This document shows positions 59,501 to 64,000 of a stretch of 64,000 bases of DNA, one piece after another. Positions within the stretch are counted from its first letter, which is position 1. Every line of letters begins with the position of its first letter. Location of the stretch: contig CP136069.1 in the NCBI GenBank assembly GCA_032622095.1, positions 127,119,450-127,183,449 of the forward strand, in the 5' to 3' direction. The position numbers were made by a program, and so were the translations under genes. The stretch comes from Siphonodentalium dalli (Eukaryota; Mollusca; Scaphopoda; Gadilida; Siphonodentaliidae). The notes below the pieces were generated by a model. It did not search any database and was not told the origin of the DNA. It was given only the letters and a program-made list of their open reading frames with translations.

Positions 59501-60833
59501 ACTTTGATATTAAAATATATCAATGATAAAAGCAAGAATTATTATATTACTAGATAAAATTTTAGGCTTACAACTGCTACAGACTTCTGAGTCGACTCAC
59601 CTCTTTCACTAATCTCCACAAAGCATAATGCTGCTGACCTCTGCAGCTCTTTGTTTTCGGAGTATGTAAGTACATACAATGCCTTAACATGCTCATCTGT
59701 TAGGCTCTCTACATCCACACATTCTGAAAACATAAAAATAATAATTTTTCAAATGAAAATTGCTCATTTAACACTTTCATGATGGGAGCTGCGTTGTTGC
59801 AGCATTAAAGAACATGTGTCATTGCATTCTCTGATATATGCGACTCTCTCATAGGGAGCCTCACTTATATTAGAGAATGCACTGGCTTACAAGGTCAAGG
59901 TAAATATTGTTAGGCCAATGCATTCTATATAAGCAAGGCTCGCATATATAAGAGAATGCATTGGCACAGGGTTTTTGCAAAATTTCAGGAAGCTCCAGCC
60001 ATAGAAGGTATAAAAATAATGAACATGAGCATGATTACTGAAGACATTGATATTAAAAAATCAACCAATTCGTCCTCACTTGGTAGGATTTTTGAACTGC
60101 TTTAGGATATTTTTGATGATTTTTTTTATGCAAATAATGTGAAATACTATGTGATCTCTATGCGAATAAACTGGTAAGAAACAGTATTTTTTGGAATAAA
60201 ATGGTTTGGTGCAGCTGATTTTTATGCAAATATCTAAAATATGCAATTAAGCAATATGCAATTAACTGAAATTGACTAATCTCTTTGAAAAAGCCATATC
60301 AATATTCAATGCTGGATAACACATGTAAGGTGTGATTGAATCCTGTATCAATGGCATGTATATGCTAATTACACTTGTGTACGTGTTATTGTATATGACT
60401 ATTCTCTGGTGTGCTGCTACATAATGTTCTTTATGCAAATAAAATGGACATATCTAGACTACTAAATATTCCATTGTGAAGTGACGTCCAAGCTACACAT
60501 TTCTGCGGTGGATAGACATATGAGTCAGAAATATCCAATTCTGATATTTTGGGGCAAATGTCCAGTGTGTAATTATCCATTTTTATTCTCACCCTTTTCC
60601 AGGCATAACAGTAAACTTTCGATAGCCTTCCGCTCTGAATCTAAAAGATCACATTTTAATAAGTGTCCATTAAGTCCATATGAATGGCCAACAGGAACGC
60701 ATCCACACGTCAGGCACTTCAGACAAGTCTCAAGTATCTTTTTTAGAAATGCTATCAGCTCTTCTATTGGATTTGGTTTGTGCTTCAGTGAGTCAGCTGA
60801 GATGTTAAATTTCTCTATAAGCGGCTTTGATGT
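32398..60833 (-). CDS. Vac8-like armadillo-repeat protein, 13 exons, N-terminus missing
   Basis: Spliced gene read from high to low coordinates. Exons: 60833-60593, 59723-59601, 56813-56694, 51445-51323, 49453-49331, 48357-48149, 45009-44964, 42947-42814, 40204-40079, 38571-38457, 36151-36011, 33663-33538, 32528-32398. All junctions are GT-AG, phases agree throughout, and the total is 1758 nt (585 codons plus TAG). Armadillo motifs follow the order in fungal Vac8, about 578 residues: ELQRSAALCF, DIQCNTCGCL, IRVQRNAAGAILNLTH, DVQYYATAAISNLAV, VKCQSCLALRNLAS, AAASCVRNLS, HAIGTIRNLAV, HLALWTMVHLL. The family forms an alpha-solenoid protein scaffold; yeast Vac8 is acylated and binds partners at the vacuole membrane. 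Here a cysteine cluster (CLKCLTCGC) precedes the first repeat and could serve in membrane attachment, which is only an inference. The first exon was not found. Family assignment is strong; the cellular role in this animal is unknown. Confidence 0.9.
32620..33086. repeat. Direct repeat of about 70 bp, 390 bp apart, in the last intron
   Basis: GCTTACTTTTATATMATTT, then ATGCGTT and GGGTCAGACCATTT, occur at 32624-32690 and 33011-33080. Confidence 0.6.
33087..33511. mobile_element. hAT MITE, long GAATGAGGTCCC variant, in the last intron
   Basis: Left GTGTGTCTGACATTTGCAGA and right its complement. Inner arms GGTGAATTTAGT and AAATTCACCCTCTGGGGACC, with the long-variant centre (GGGGATATAGAAACTGAACA). 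The right end stops about 26 bp from exon 33538-33663. Confidence 0.75.
33538..33663 (-). CDS. Vac8-like gene, exon HLALWTMVHLLK
   Basis: 126 nt between acceptor TTATTTCAG and donor GTAACT, phase 1 to 1. It encodes KPRLKQSNKLGIVLYIDKFL and NHVHLALWTMVHLLK, matching 'FEHIALWTILQLLES' near the Vac8 C-terminus. A hAT-type MITE ends about 26 bp beyond the exon edge. Confidence 0.92.
33800..34014. mobile_element. TTAA palindromic MITE, 'AGTGCCAAGT' family, copy 2
   Basis: 215 bp, TTAA to TTAA, almost one continuous inverted repeat, nearly identical to 11920-12134 and 51081-51295. Confidence 0.92.
34029..34213. mobile_element. TTAA MITE, 'CATGACTGG' family, first hairpin shortened
   Basis: TTAACCCTTCCATGACTGGA left; right CCGGCACAGGGTTAA. 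One and a half CATTCTCTTATATATG hairpins remain. It lies 14 bp from the previous palindromic MITE. Confidence 0.8.
34310..34563. mobile_element. hAT MITE, short double-hairpin GAATGAGGTCCC family, with perfect target duplication
   Basis: GTAACTGG duplicates at 34302-34309 and 34564-34571. Ends CAAGCCTTGAAATAGTGTGT and its complement. The four-arm interior is as in 23816-24066. This copy establishes the element borders for the family. Confidence 0.95.
34600..35760. repeat. Old tandem 'AGGGCCATAACT' repeats with an inserted unique block
   Basis: Diverged units with 'AAATTCACAAAAATGAA', 'GGGTCATAACT' or 'GGGCCATAACTC' and 'GACCTGGCC' recur from 34600 to 35000 and again after 35610. Sequence 35030-35615 does not fit the unit and may be an insertion. 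I found no clear termini for it. Confidence 0.45.
36011..36151 (-). CDS. Vac8-like gene, exon LRLVNLFDGRVLYKLVSL
   Basis: 141 nt between acceptor TTATTCAG and donor GTATGT, phase 1 to 1. It encodes DDIKLRLVNLFDGRVLYKLV and QYNSAGTLGQISLVFR. A GT lies earlier, at AGTGCAG|GTACAC. I chose the later donor because GTATGT is a better site and the added residues complete the armadillo helix that aligns with 'SGNAAAALANLCSR'. Confidence 0.85.
36175..36570. mobile_element. TTAA element with ACCCAACA termini carrying the CATTCTC hairpin module
   Basis: TTAACCCTTTACCCAACAAA left, CCCTGTTGGGTAAAGGGTTAA right. Inside, starting at GCCCTGTGCCAATGCATTC, is the same double hairpin as in 8943-9400, including the TTTTAACA-rich spacer. 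Confidence 0.88.
37200..38235. repeat. 161-162-bp tandem repeat, about five units, with a GC-rich end
   Basis: TGACTAATTAAGGGCCATAA begins at 37234, 37396, 37557, 37719 and 37880, with a last, partial unit at 38042. Units contain TTTTATCGGACCAGGCCGG, TTTTCGAACTCGTCCGAGAT and TTTGTTGAAGTTATCGCGC. The array ends in a CCGCCCGCCCG run (38161-38199). It lies in the intron between exons 38457-38571 and 36011-36151. Confidence 0.92.
38457..38571 (-). CDS. Vac8-like gene, exon VLINNGCVEALSS
   Basis: 115 nt between acceptor CTTTTTCAG and donor GTATGG, phase 0 to 1. It encodes VLINNGCVEALSSVLLDFD then VLVEITAALAVVADE, equivalent to 'FFESGAVEKC...SEISACFAILALAD' in Vac8. Confidence 0.88.
39230..39430. 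repeat. Single unit of the 'GAACACTCC' repeat with GGACGGACGG tail
   Basis: GATTGAACACTCCGTTGAAT, then GTGAACATCCATACCAAATT, then runs of GGACGGACGG and GACAGACGGA. The same unit is in tandem at 45190-45700. Confidence 0.7.
40079..40204 (-). CDS. Vac8-like gene, exon HAIGTIRNLAVGS
   Basis: 126 nt between acceptor ATTTTCAG and donor GTAAAT, phase 0 to 0. It encodes AAIIREDIISDLCCLAADLS then EAQKHAIGTIRNLAVGSHTR, matching 'CHAVSTLRNLAASS' in Vac8. Confidence 0.92.
40371..40810. mobile_element. hAT MITE, long GAATGAGGTCCC variant
   Basis: Ends CAGGCCTCAAAATATGATGC and CATATTTTGAGGCCTG. Inner arms and the AGTTTAGTTTCTCTGAATCC centre match other long variants. Two antiparallel open frames inside are repeat artefacts. 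Confidence 0.7.
40811..42239. other. Intron sequence, nothing recognised
   Basis: Part of the intron between exons 42814-42947 and 40079-40204. No repeat or exon was recognised. Confidence 0.4.
42240..42587. repeat. Imperfect GAT-rich simple repeat
   Basis: Runs of GATGAT, GACGAT and AATGAT give an Asp-rich frame on plus and His/Ile-rich frames on minus. It is intronic to the Vac8-like gene and open in several frames, so it is best read as a decayed trinucleotide repeat. Confidence 0.85.
42814..42947 (-). CDS. Vac8-like gene, exon VAAASCVRNLSMH
   Basis: 134 nt between acceptor TCTCCACAG and donor GTACGT, phase 1 to 0. It encodes DGQFFIVQIGALPLLHKILQ and EVRVAAASCVRNLSMHKTNE, matching the Vac8 repeat 'LASVACIRNISIHPLNE'. 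Confidence 0.93.
43208..43391. mobile_element. TTAA MITE, 'CTTTACTAAATGGA' family
   Basis: TTAACCCTATACTAAATGGA left and TTTAGTATAAAAAGGGTTAA right. It is shorter than the full 240-bp form. Confidence 0.8.
43550..43900. repeat. Diverged 'GGGCCGTAA' repeat
   Basis: Words AAATTAAGGGCCGTAAA, GGAGCTGGCTGGATTTCAAA and ATCAAAATTCACAAAAATG link it to the old repeats at 34.6-35.0 kb. Confidence 0.5.
44964..45009 (-). CDS. Vac8-like gene, 46-nt microexon
   Basis: Very short exon between acceptor TCTGCAG and donor GTGAGT, phase 0 to 1. It encodes VKCQSCLALRNLASD, equal to 'VKCQATLALRNLASD' in Vac8. It is too short for ORF callers, and its place is fixed by phase and homology to the exons on both sides. 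Confidence 0.93.
45190..45700. repeat. Tandem repeat of about 165 bp, three units
   Basis: ACTCCWYTGAATGTCCTCA begins at 45211, 45378 and 45542, followed by GTGAACATCCATACC and 'CAGATGGACAAA'-type sequence. It ends in a GGATGGACAGAGGATGGATG tail. Located in the intron next to the 46-nt exon. Confidence 0.85.
45936..47104. mobile_element. hAT MITE, long GAATGAGGTCCC variant, split by another hAT
   Basis: Left GTGTGACTGTCATTTGCAGA and right TGTCAGACACACTATTTGCA. The centre includes CAACTTCAACTGGGGAACTT. The 889-bp element at 46012-46900 is inserted within it. Confidence 0.75.
46012..46900. mobile_element. Non-autonomous hAT element, 889 bp
   Basis: Perfect 8-bp target duplication GGTGACTA at 46004-46011 and 46901-46908. 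Termini are CAGGGACCAGCC and GGCTGGTCCCTG. GGGCGAAGT and TTCGCCCT words cluster near both ends as subterminal repeats. No transposase frame is present. Confidence 0.95.
48149..48357 (-). CDS. Vac8-like gene, exon DVQYYATAAISNLAV
   Basis: 209 nt between acceptor TTTATAG and donor GTAGGT, phase 1 to 0. It encodes NELVDNGAIPVLVELLHSTD, DVQYYATAAISNLAV and KNLVRLLSSKSNR. This is the longest match to Vac8 ('[25 protein letters not shown]'). Confidence 0.95.
49331..49453 (-). CDS. Vac8-like gene, exon IRVQRNAAGAILNLTH
   Basis: 123 nt between acceptor GCTGTTTCAG and donor GTTAGT, phase 1 to 1. It contains IRVQRNAAGAILNLTHL, the most conserved armadillo motif of Vac8 ('IRVQRNATGALLNMTH'). A hAT MITE ends 16 bp outside the acceptor. 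Confidence 0.95.
49470..49723. mobile_element. hAT MITE, short double-hairpin GAATGAGGTCCC family, beside a splice acceptor
   Basis: Ends CAAGGCTTGAAATAGTGTGC and its complement, with the standard four-arm interior. No clear 8-bp duplication remains. The left border is 16 bp from exon 49331-49453. Confidence 0.88.
49910..50110. mobile_element. Truncated GAATGAGGTCCC element
   Basis: Only part of the four arms remains (CTAGCATCACCAAATTCATC, AAGCAGAATGAGGTCCCAGA). It ends ACCATATTTTAAGGCCTGAT. Confidence 0.7.
50225..50350 (+). repeat. Possible retroelement 3' end
   Basis: TTGGTTATGCTGTCCTGGAT through TGAGCTATGAATAAATAATC resembles a non-LTR 3' untranslated end with an AATAAAT tail. No coding part is attached, so this is weak. 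Confidence 0.3.
50712..51050. mobile_element. Two 'CATGACTGG' TTAA MITEs sharing one TTAA
   Basis: First copy 50712-50949, second (only one half-hairpin) 50946-51050. The TTAA at 50946-50949 closes one and opens the other. A third, unrelated TTAA element follows at 51081. Confidence 0.82.
51081..51295. mobile_element. TTAA palindromic MITE, 'AGTGCCAAGT' family, copy 3
   Basis: 215 bp, TTAA to TTAA, with a centre at GAGCTCTTAGAGCTC. Its right TTAA ends 27 bp from the edge of exon 51323-51445 on the donor side. Confidence 0.92.
51323..51445 (-). CDS. Vac8-like gene, exon ADIQCNTCGCLTSL
   Basis: 123 nt between acceptor TTCTCCTAG and donor GTAAGA, phase 1 to 1. It encodes DINKEVLGSQENVRKLVGML then ADIQCNTCGCLTSLSTV, matching the 'VQCNAVGCITNLAT' repeat of Vac8. 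A 215-bp palindromic MITE ends 27 bp from the exon edge on the donor side. Confidence 0.92.
51521..51766. mobile_element. TTAA MITE, 'CTTTACTAAATGGA' family
   Basis: TTAACACTTTCTATAAATGG left. The centre has GTTCAACAAACAACCTGTTT and its complement; the right end is decayed. Its TTAA (51763-51766) is also the start of the next element. Confidence 0.75.
51763..52282. mobile_element. TTAA MITE, 'CATGACTGG' family, with expanded loop
   Basis: TTAATAACCGTTTCATGATG to GTCATGGAAGGGTTAA. Between its two hairpins, 51890-52163 is an imperfect tandem array of CTTACATTCTTTAACAATT units that occur only once or twice in sister elements (for example 9210-9280 and 36410-36470). Confidence 0.85.
52764..53219. 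mobile_element. TTAA element, 'AGGTACTCAATCC' family, copy 2
   Basis: TTAA at both ends, termini AGGTACTCAATCCGATCAGA and its complement. 456 bp, longer than the copy at 21937-22224. Open frames inside are not conserved between copies. Confidence 0.88.
54113..56486. mobile_element. 2374-bp DNA transposon-like element, CACACTGG ends, 5-bp target duplication
   Basis: ATGAC occurs at 54108-54112 and 56487-56491. Inverted termini are 24 bp perfect, starting CACACTGGAGATCCGTGAAC, followed by a diverged ACCGGTT/AACGGTT. Subterminal copies of ACTCGNACAACGGTT lie near 54541 and in inverted orientation near 56100, 56440 and 56460. The centre (54898-55300) is a diverged TGGTACTACCA repeat. No transposase frame was recognised. 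A 5-bp duplication and CAC starts fit Transib-like elements better than most groups, but CACTA or another class is possible. Confidence 0.75.
54898..55310. repeat. Diverged TGGTACTACCA minisatellite
   Basis: Many copies of CATGGTACTACC and its complement in irregular spacing, inside the 2.37-kb element. Confidence 0.8.
56574..56687. mobile_element. Remnant of GAATGAGGTCCC element touching an exon
   Basis: AGCCTGCTGTGCAGGGTA, AAATTCACCCTCTGGGGATC, then TAAATGTCCTGCACCATATT as at the right end of long variants. It stops at the donor of exon 56694-56813. Confidence 0.75.
56694..56813 (-). CDS. Vac8-like gene, exon PLPQTIADMLSHLL
   Basis: 120 nt between acceptor TTTACAG and donor GTGAGT, phase 1 to 1. 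It encodes GRSPLPQTIADMLSHLLKST through SFLLKGP, an armadillo repeat. The intron sequence directly after the six donor bases is the end of a MITE remnant (see findings). The intron downstream is the longest in the gene, 5.2 kb. Confidence 0.9.
57118..57544 (-). pseudogene. Non-LTR retrotransposon 3' fragment (reverse transcriptase C-terminal tail)
   Basis: The minus frame 57544-57233 reads VKYQIKFKIFVLTFKAKYNF, RELRSNWMNLLEERRI, then GDCAFSVCTPSLWNSLPGEI and FRHLLKTHFFKLAFETD. This is the conserved C-terminal tail found after the reverse transcriptase domain in CR1/jockey-like LINEs ('AFSVAAPKLWNSLP', 'FKSLLKTHLF'). It is followed on the minus strand by a 3' end GAATTTGCGCGTTATAAATG then an AATTAAATAATAATA tail (57118-57160). 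The catalytic domain is missing, so it is 5'-truncated. It lies antisense-neutral in an intron of the Vac8-like gene, same strand. Confidence 0.9.
57609..57659. repeat. 17-bp tandem repeat, three units
   Basis: AAGTTCAAAATGTTACC repeated three times without change. Confidence 0.97.
58252..58504. mobile_element. TTAA MITE, 'CTTTACTAAATGGA' family
   Basis: TTAATCCTTTCTTTAATAAA left and TCAGTAAAGAAAGGGTT right, slightly decayed. The standard inverted centre is present (GAAATGTTCAGATAATAAAT). Confidence 0.82.
58561..58814. mobile_element. hAT MITE, short double-hairpin GAATGAGGTCCC family, with perfect target duplication
   Basis: TTGCTCAT at 58553-58560 and 58815-58822. 254 bp, the same length as the copy at 34310-34563, with the four-arm interior complete. 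Confidence 0.95.
59601..59723 (-). CDS. Vac8-like gene, exon with ELQRSAALCF armadillo motif
   Basis: 123 nt between acceptor TGTTTTCAG and donor GTGAGT, phase 1 to 1. It reads from ECVDVESLTDEHV through ALYVLTYSENKELQRSAALC to EISER. It corresponds to the first armadillo repeat of Vac8, which has a very similar 'YSDN..LQRSAAL.FAEI' core. Confidence 0.92.
59767..60013. mobile_element. TTAA MITE, 'CATGACTGG' family
   Basis: TTAACACTTTCATGATGGGA left; decayed right end AGCCATAGAAGGTATAAAA. Two hairpins, the second one shortened. It lies in the intron between the first two exons seen. Confidence 0.78.
60593..60833 (-). CDS. Vac8-like gene, first exon seen in window
   Basis: The acceptor TTTATTTACAG precedes codons reading TSKPLIEKF and the donor is GTGAGA. 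It is 241 nt, starts in phase 0 and ends in phase 1. The product has an amphipathic stretch (IEELIAFLKKIL), then a cysteine-rich segment CLKCLTCGC, then LLDSERKAIESLLLCLEKG. That last part matches the segment just before the first armadillo repeat in Vac8. There is no in-frame Met, so an upstream exon must exist. A 120-residue open frame on the opposite strand is only its antisense shadow. Confidence 0.85.
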
Positions 60834-61846
60834 CTGTAAATAAAAGAAAAATTAATTAGTTCAGCAAAGAATTATTTGGTAGGACCCTGGGATTCGGGCA
60901 TTAACTTTTCCATTAGATTTTCGATTCAATCAAATTTGGCCAAATGCTTCATCTGTGCAGACATTGAGCCACTGAACATCATAAGAATGGCACAAATTTT
61001 GACTCATATTTGAGTCTTCTGAAGTATATTCTCCGCGATATTATATCGTGCATAATTTTAATAAACTGCACAATTGATTCAAAAGCTCATTTCGCAAAGA
61101 ACTTCTTATCATGTGAAGACGACTTCAAAAGTCTCAAAATTCAAATGCACTAATTTTATTCTCGCTGCCAATTGCCTATTTGCGTGATAATTACCAGACA
61201 GAGCCTCACAGAGTTCATAGTAGAGTTCATATCATATATTGTGAATCGAATCGATACTTTTGACGACTCAAAATTGAAAACAATTTTTATTCGATTTGGG
61301 GACTGAATATGCATCCAAGCATCAAAATTAAATTTGATGAATCACAGTGCCCTAATATTCGGAGACATTGGGGTTAATAGACATTATTAGATTGGCATAC
61401 AGTTGAGTGAATTGTGACAGTTAAGACTTCACTGAATAAATTCAGCACTGGTTTCCCCAACCGTTCTGGAAGTATGGAGGAAAAGGGACGAAGATTTTAG
61501 CGCTCATTCTAGGTTCAGCTTCTATGAGTATCACCTAAACCACTCTCAAATTAATAAAGCAGACGTTTGATTCTATTGGCTATTGAAAATGTTATGCATC
61601 AATACATGTAAAGAGTATACATTGCAAAAGCTTATTTTGTTTAATATGAAAGTATGAAAGTCTTTATGTGGAGAATAATTGTATCACATATGTCTCAAAT
61701 TATTAATAGTCCTATGAATATTGGATTAAGCCATGCAGATATTGTTTACATTGATGTGCACACTAAATGAAGCTTGTATTGCTGCTGCTTTTCTAGATTA
61801 AAGTTGTTTCCTAGAATTTGAAGTTGTTATTACTCCATAAATAGTT
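60834..61846. other. Upstream of the known Vac8-like exons; no gene recognised
   Basis: The missing first exon or exons of the Vac8-like gene are expected on the minus strand here or further right. I saw no minus-strand segment with a start codon, a phase-0 donor and family resemblance. The sequence is AT-rich single-copy-looking DNA. Confidence 0.4.
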
Positions 61847-62063
61847 TACAGTAATGCCCTAATTAATCGACTTCTTAACCACAGCATAATTATGGGTAAC
61901 TTTTCAGGATTTAGTCGGAAATATGGCTTGTTGCCATTCATCGGAAAGCTCTCCCGAGAGCTTTCCGATGAATGGCAACAAGCCATATTTCCGACTAAAT
62001 CCTGAAAAGTTACCCATAATTCTGCTGTGGTTATGGAGTCGATTAATTAGGGCATTACTGTAT
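61847..62063. mobile_element. Mariner-type palindromic MITE, complete
   Basis: TACAGTAATGCCCTAATTAA to its complement, 217 bp, almost one continuous inverted repeat centred near GAGAGCTCTCCCGAGAGCT-like sequence at 61950-61960. The TA target and CAGT ends fit Tc1/mariner. A broken copy is at 9752-9887. Confidence 0.88.
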
Positions 62064-62230
62064 TATCTCAACATTCCCACCAATAAATAGGACTCTCTCT
62101 CTCTCTCTGTATTTTAACTATCTGCTGTCTGCTTATTTTTCATGAAAACCCATCCAGATGCATAATAGACCATTCCAATGTCAACTTTTATAACTGAGAG
62201 GGAAATTCCATTTAGTAAAGGAAGGGTTAA
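62064..62230. mobile_element. Right part of a 'CTTTACTAAATGGA' TTAA MITE
   Basis: ATTATCTCAACATTCCCACC, a CTCTCTCT run (62093-62108), then TTCCATTTAGTAAAGGAAGG and TTAA. The mariner MITE adjoins its left side. Confidence 0.65.
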
Positions 62231-62772
62231 AATATAATATCAATGTGATAAGAGATCATAGCTGAAATAATTTCAGTCAGTGCTTCCATTTTGAATCAGT
62301 AATTAAGTATGGGTATTTCTTGATAACTGTTTAAAAATTTATACCTTCTCAGTCAAAAAAATGAAGTTACTCAGATTTCATTATAATTAATAGTGATTTT
62401 TGGGGCCAAAATAAAAATAAAAACTTGTACTTTACCCATATGCATAGTGTTATTGGTCAAGAAAGAAGTGGTCGAAATATTTTGCCTTGTAATTTACATG
62501 GGTCCCATGTACTATTTAAGTAGAACACAAATAATGCAACAAGTTCTTGATTAAGTGGAATCAATCAGTGTCTGTTCAATAATTCTCAAGGAACATTAAT
62601 CAGACACCACAAAGAGTATGACATATCAGTAAGTAGAAGAAAATAAACATTTTATCTTCCCCGAACACTCGCACATATCAAGTCAGAAAATGGTCAGGAT
62701 GATAATACTTGGTTTTAGACAACATATGTAGTACCTCTAACCAAATTTACATACATGTATATAAAGGTACAG

Positions 62773-63405
62773 TTAACATTTTCTTTACTAAATGGATTCT
62801 TCCATTCAGTTATAACAGTATACATTGGAATGGTCTATAATTCATCTGAAATGATGTTAACCCTTTCATGACTGGAGCTTCCAGAAATTTTACGAAAACT
62901 CTTGTACCATACAATGCATTCTCTTATGCTCGCATACATAAGAGAATACATTGGCCTAACAACATTTACTTTGACCGTGTAAGCCAGTGCATTCTCTTAT
63001 ATATGTGAGGCTCCCTATGGGAGACTCGCATATATAAGAGAATGCACTGGCAGTGTCTTTAATGCTGCACCATCAAGGAAGGGTTAAGGTCGTAAGGATA
63101 TATTAGCAGATGATGTACAGTCTGATAATACAAGAGCATAGAAATCATATTCCTTGGTGCAGGCCTTAAAATCCATAAAATTTTGCGAAAATCAAAATAA
63201 AACATTTCTACAGCAAATTGGGTGCATTTACGAGAAGCAAACTAAGAATAATCAGATTTTAAGCCCTGCTGGTGGGAAATGTTCAAATGATAAAATCAAC
63301 AAACGACCTACATGTATGGTTGTTTGTTGAACTTATTATCTGAACATTCCTAAGGGATAATTACTCATCAATGAGTATTTAGTATTTTAGTACAGAAAGG
63401 GTTAA
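62773..63405. mobile_element. 'CTTTACTAAATGGA' TTAA MITE split by a 'CATGACTGG' TTAA MITE
   Basis: Left part 62773-62856 (TTAACATTTTCTTTACTAAA), right part about 63235-63405 (ATGAGTATTTAGT, GAAAGGGTTAA). The inserted copy is 62857-63087, with TTAA at both ends. Confidence 0.75.
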
Positions 63406-64000
63406 GTTTGACCTACAAACATTTGGTCTTCATGGCAGCGATATATGATGTATCATTGTTGCGGTATAGCAACAGCAGCAATTACTTCTCGGCTCTGATA
63501 GAGACGAAGGTACGCTAAAATTGATACTAATCTCAGGAGAACGATCACTCGATAGAAGAGACAATAACGGATGGTCCCATCACGGCAATATGTGATTAAA
63601 CACGCATAGCTTCCAGACAATCCACACTATTGATTTTACTTTCATGAGGCTTTTATACATTTGTGTAATAGAAACAAGAACAGATTTTCCGAGATTATTC
63701 AGCACAAGGGACATTTTGAAGAGTCTCATACCACCAAGTGCAGCAGTTAGACTCTATAGTCTGGTCGTTGAAGCATTGGACATAGAACAAATTGTCTACA
63801 AGCTGTTTTTGGTGTCATTTTGTTGGGCAGAATCTGGGGAACAACATATCCAAAATCCGCTAAAATCCGCTTTGGGGAAAATTTTCTAGAGTATTTGAAA
63901 AAAAAGGTCCTATTTGTGTTTTTTATGTATGATTTTCCGTTTCTTTTGAAATATATACATGAATGTCATTTCAATTAAATTATACAGATGGCAAGAATAT
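63406..64000. other. No gene recognised
   Basis: An 81-residue plus-strand frame (63644-63889) has no family features that I recognise. This stretch could hold the 5' end of the Vac8-like gene on the minus strand, but I could not show it. Confidence 0.35.

Noticed and set aside
60481-60843. 120-residue plus-strand gene
   Set aside because: It is antisense to the exon 60593-60833, whose minus-strand product fits the Vac8-like gene in phase and homology.

Overview
The window looks like AT-rich genomic DNA from an invertebrate animal. The genes are split by GT-AG introns, and there are no bacterial operons, tRNAs or rRNAs. Several tandem and dispersed repeats carry phrases such as 'AGGGCCATAACTC' and 'TTTTTAGCTCAACTTGAG', which I associate with mollusc-like (lophotrochozoan) genomes. 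That placement is an inference of moderate to low confidence.

The one clear gene is on the minus strand, from 60833 down to 32398. I rebuilt 13 exons whose phases all agree. Together they give 585 codons plus a stop, and they encode an armadillo-repeat protein resembling Vac8 (vacuolar protein 8) along its whole length. Only the start of the protein is missing; its first exon lies upstream, either in 60.84-64 kb or beyond the window. The introns are full of mobile elements: hAT MITEs, TTAA-target MITEs, a LINE 3' fragment and nested transposons. At four exon edges a MITE ends within about 30 bp of the splice site.

Left of 32 kb I see only one more exon candidate, a plus-strand terminal exon at 10570-10768 that ends in a Cys4 zinc ribbon. 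The rest is repeat-dominated. From 1 to 1.26 kb lies a dispersed repeat that recurs near 30.1-30.5 kb. From 1.53 to 5.52 kb is a satellite of about 83 copies of a 48-bp unit, with higher-order duplications of about 1195 and 1507 bp. It sits inside a TTAA transposon whose unexpanded relative, with one unit, is at 27149-27614. From 5.8 to 8.57 kb is a dispersed element built of units of about 120-146 bp. After that come palindromic elements, a 1075-bp tandem duplication (15.6-17.7 kb), and many miniature transposons.

The mobile-element community is the most unusual part. At least five families use a TTAA target, and most of them start CCCTTT. They often abut and share a single TTAA. One internal hairpin module appears inside elements with three different outer termini. 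Three hAT groups show 8-bp target duplications, and a 2.37-kb element shows a 5-bp duplication with CACACTGG ends. I found no CRISPR array, prokaryotic system or virus.
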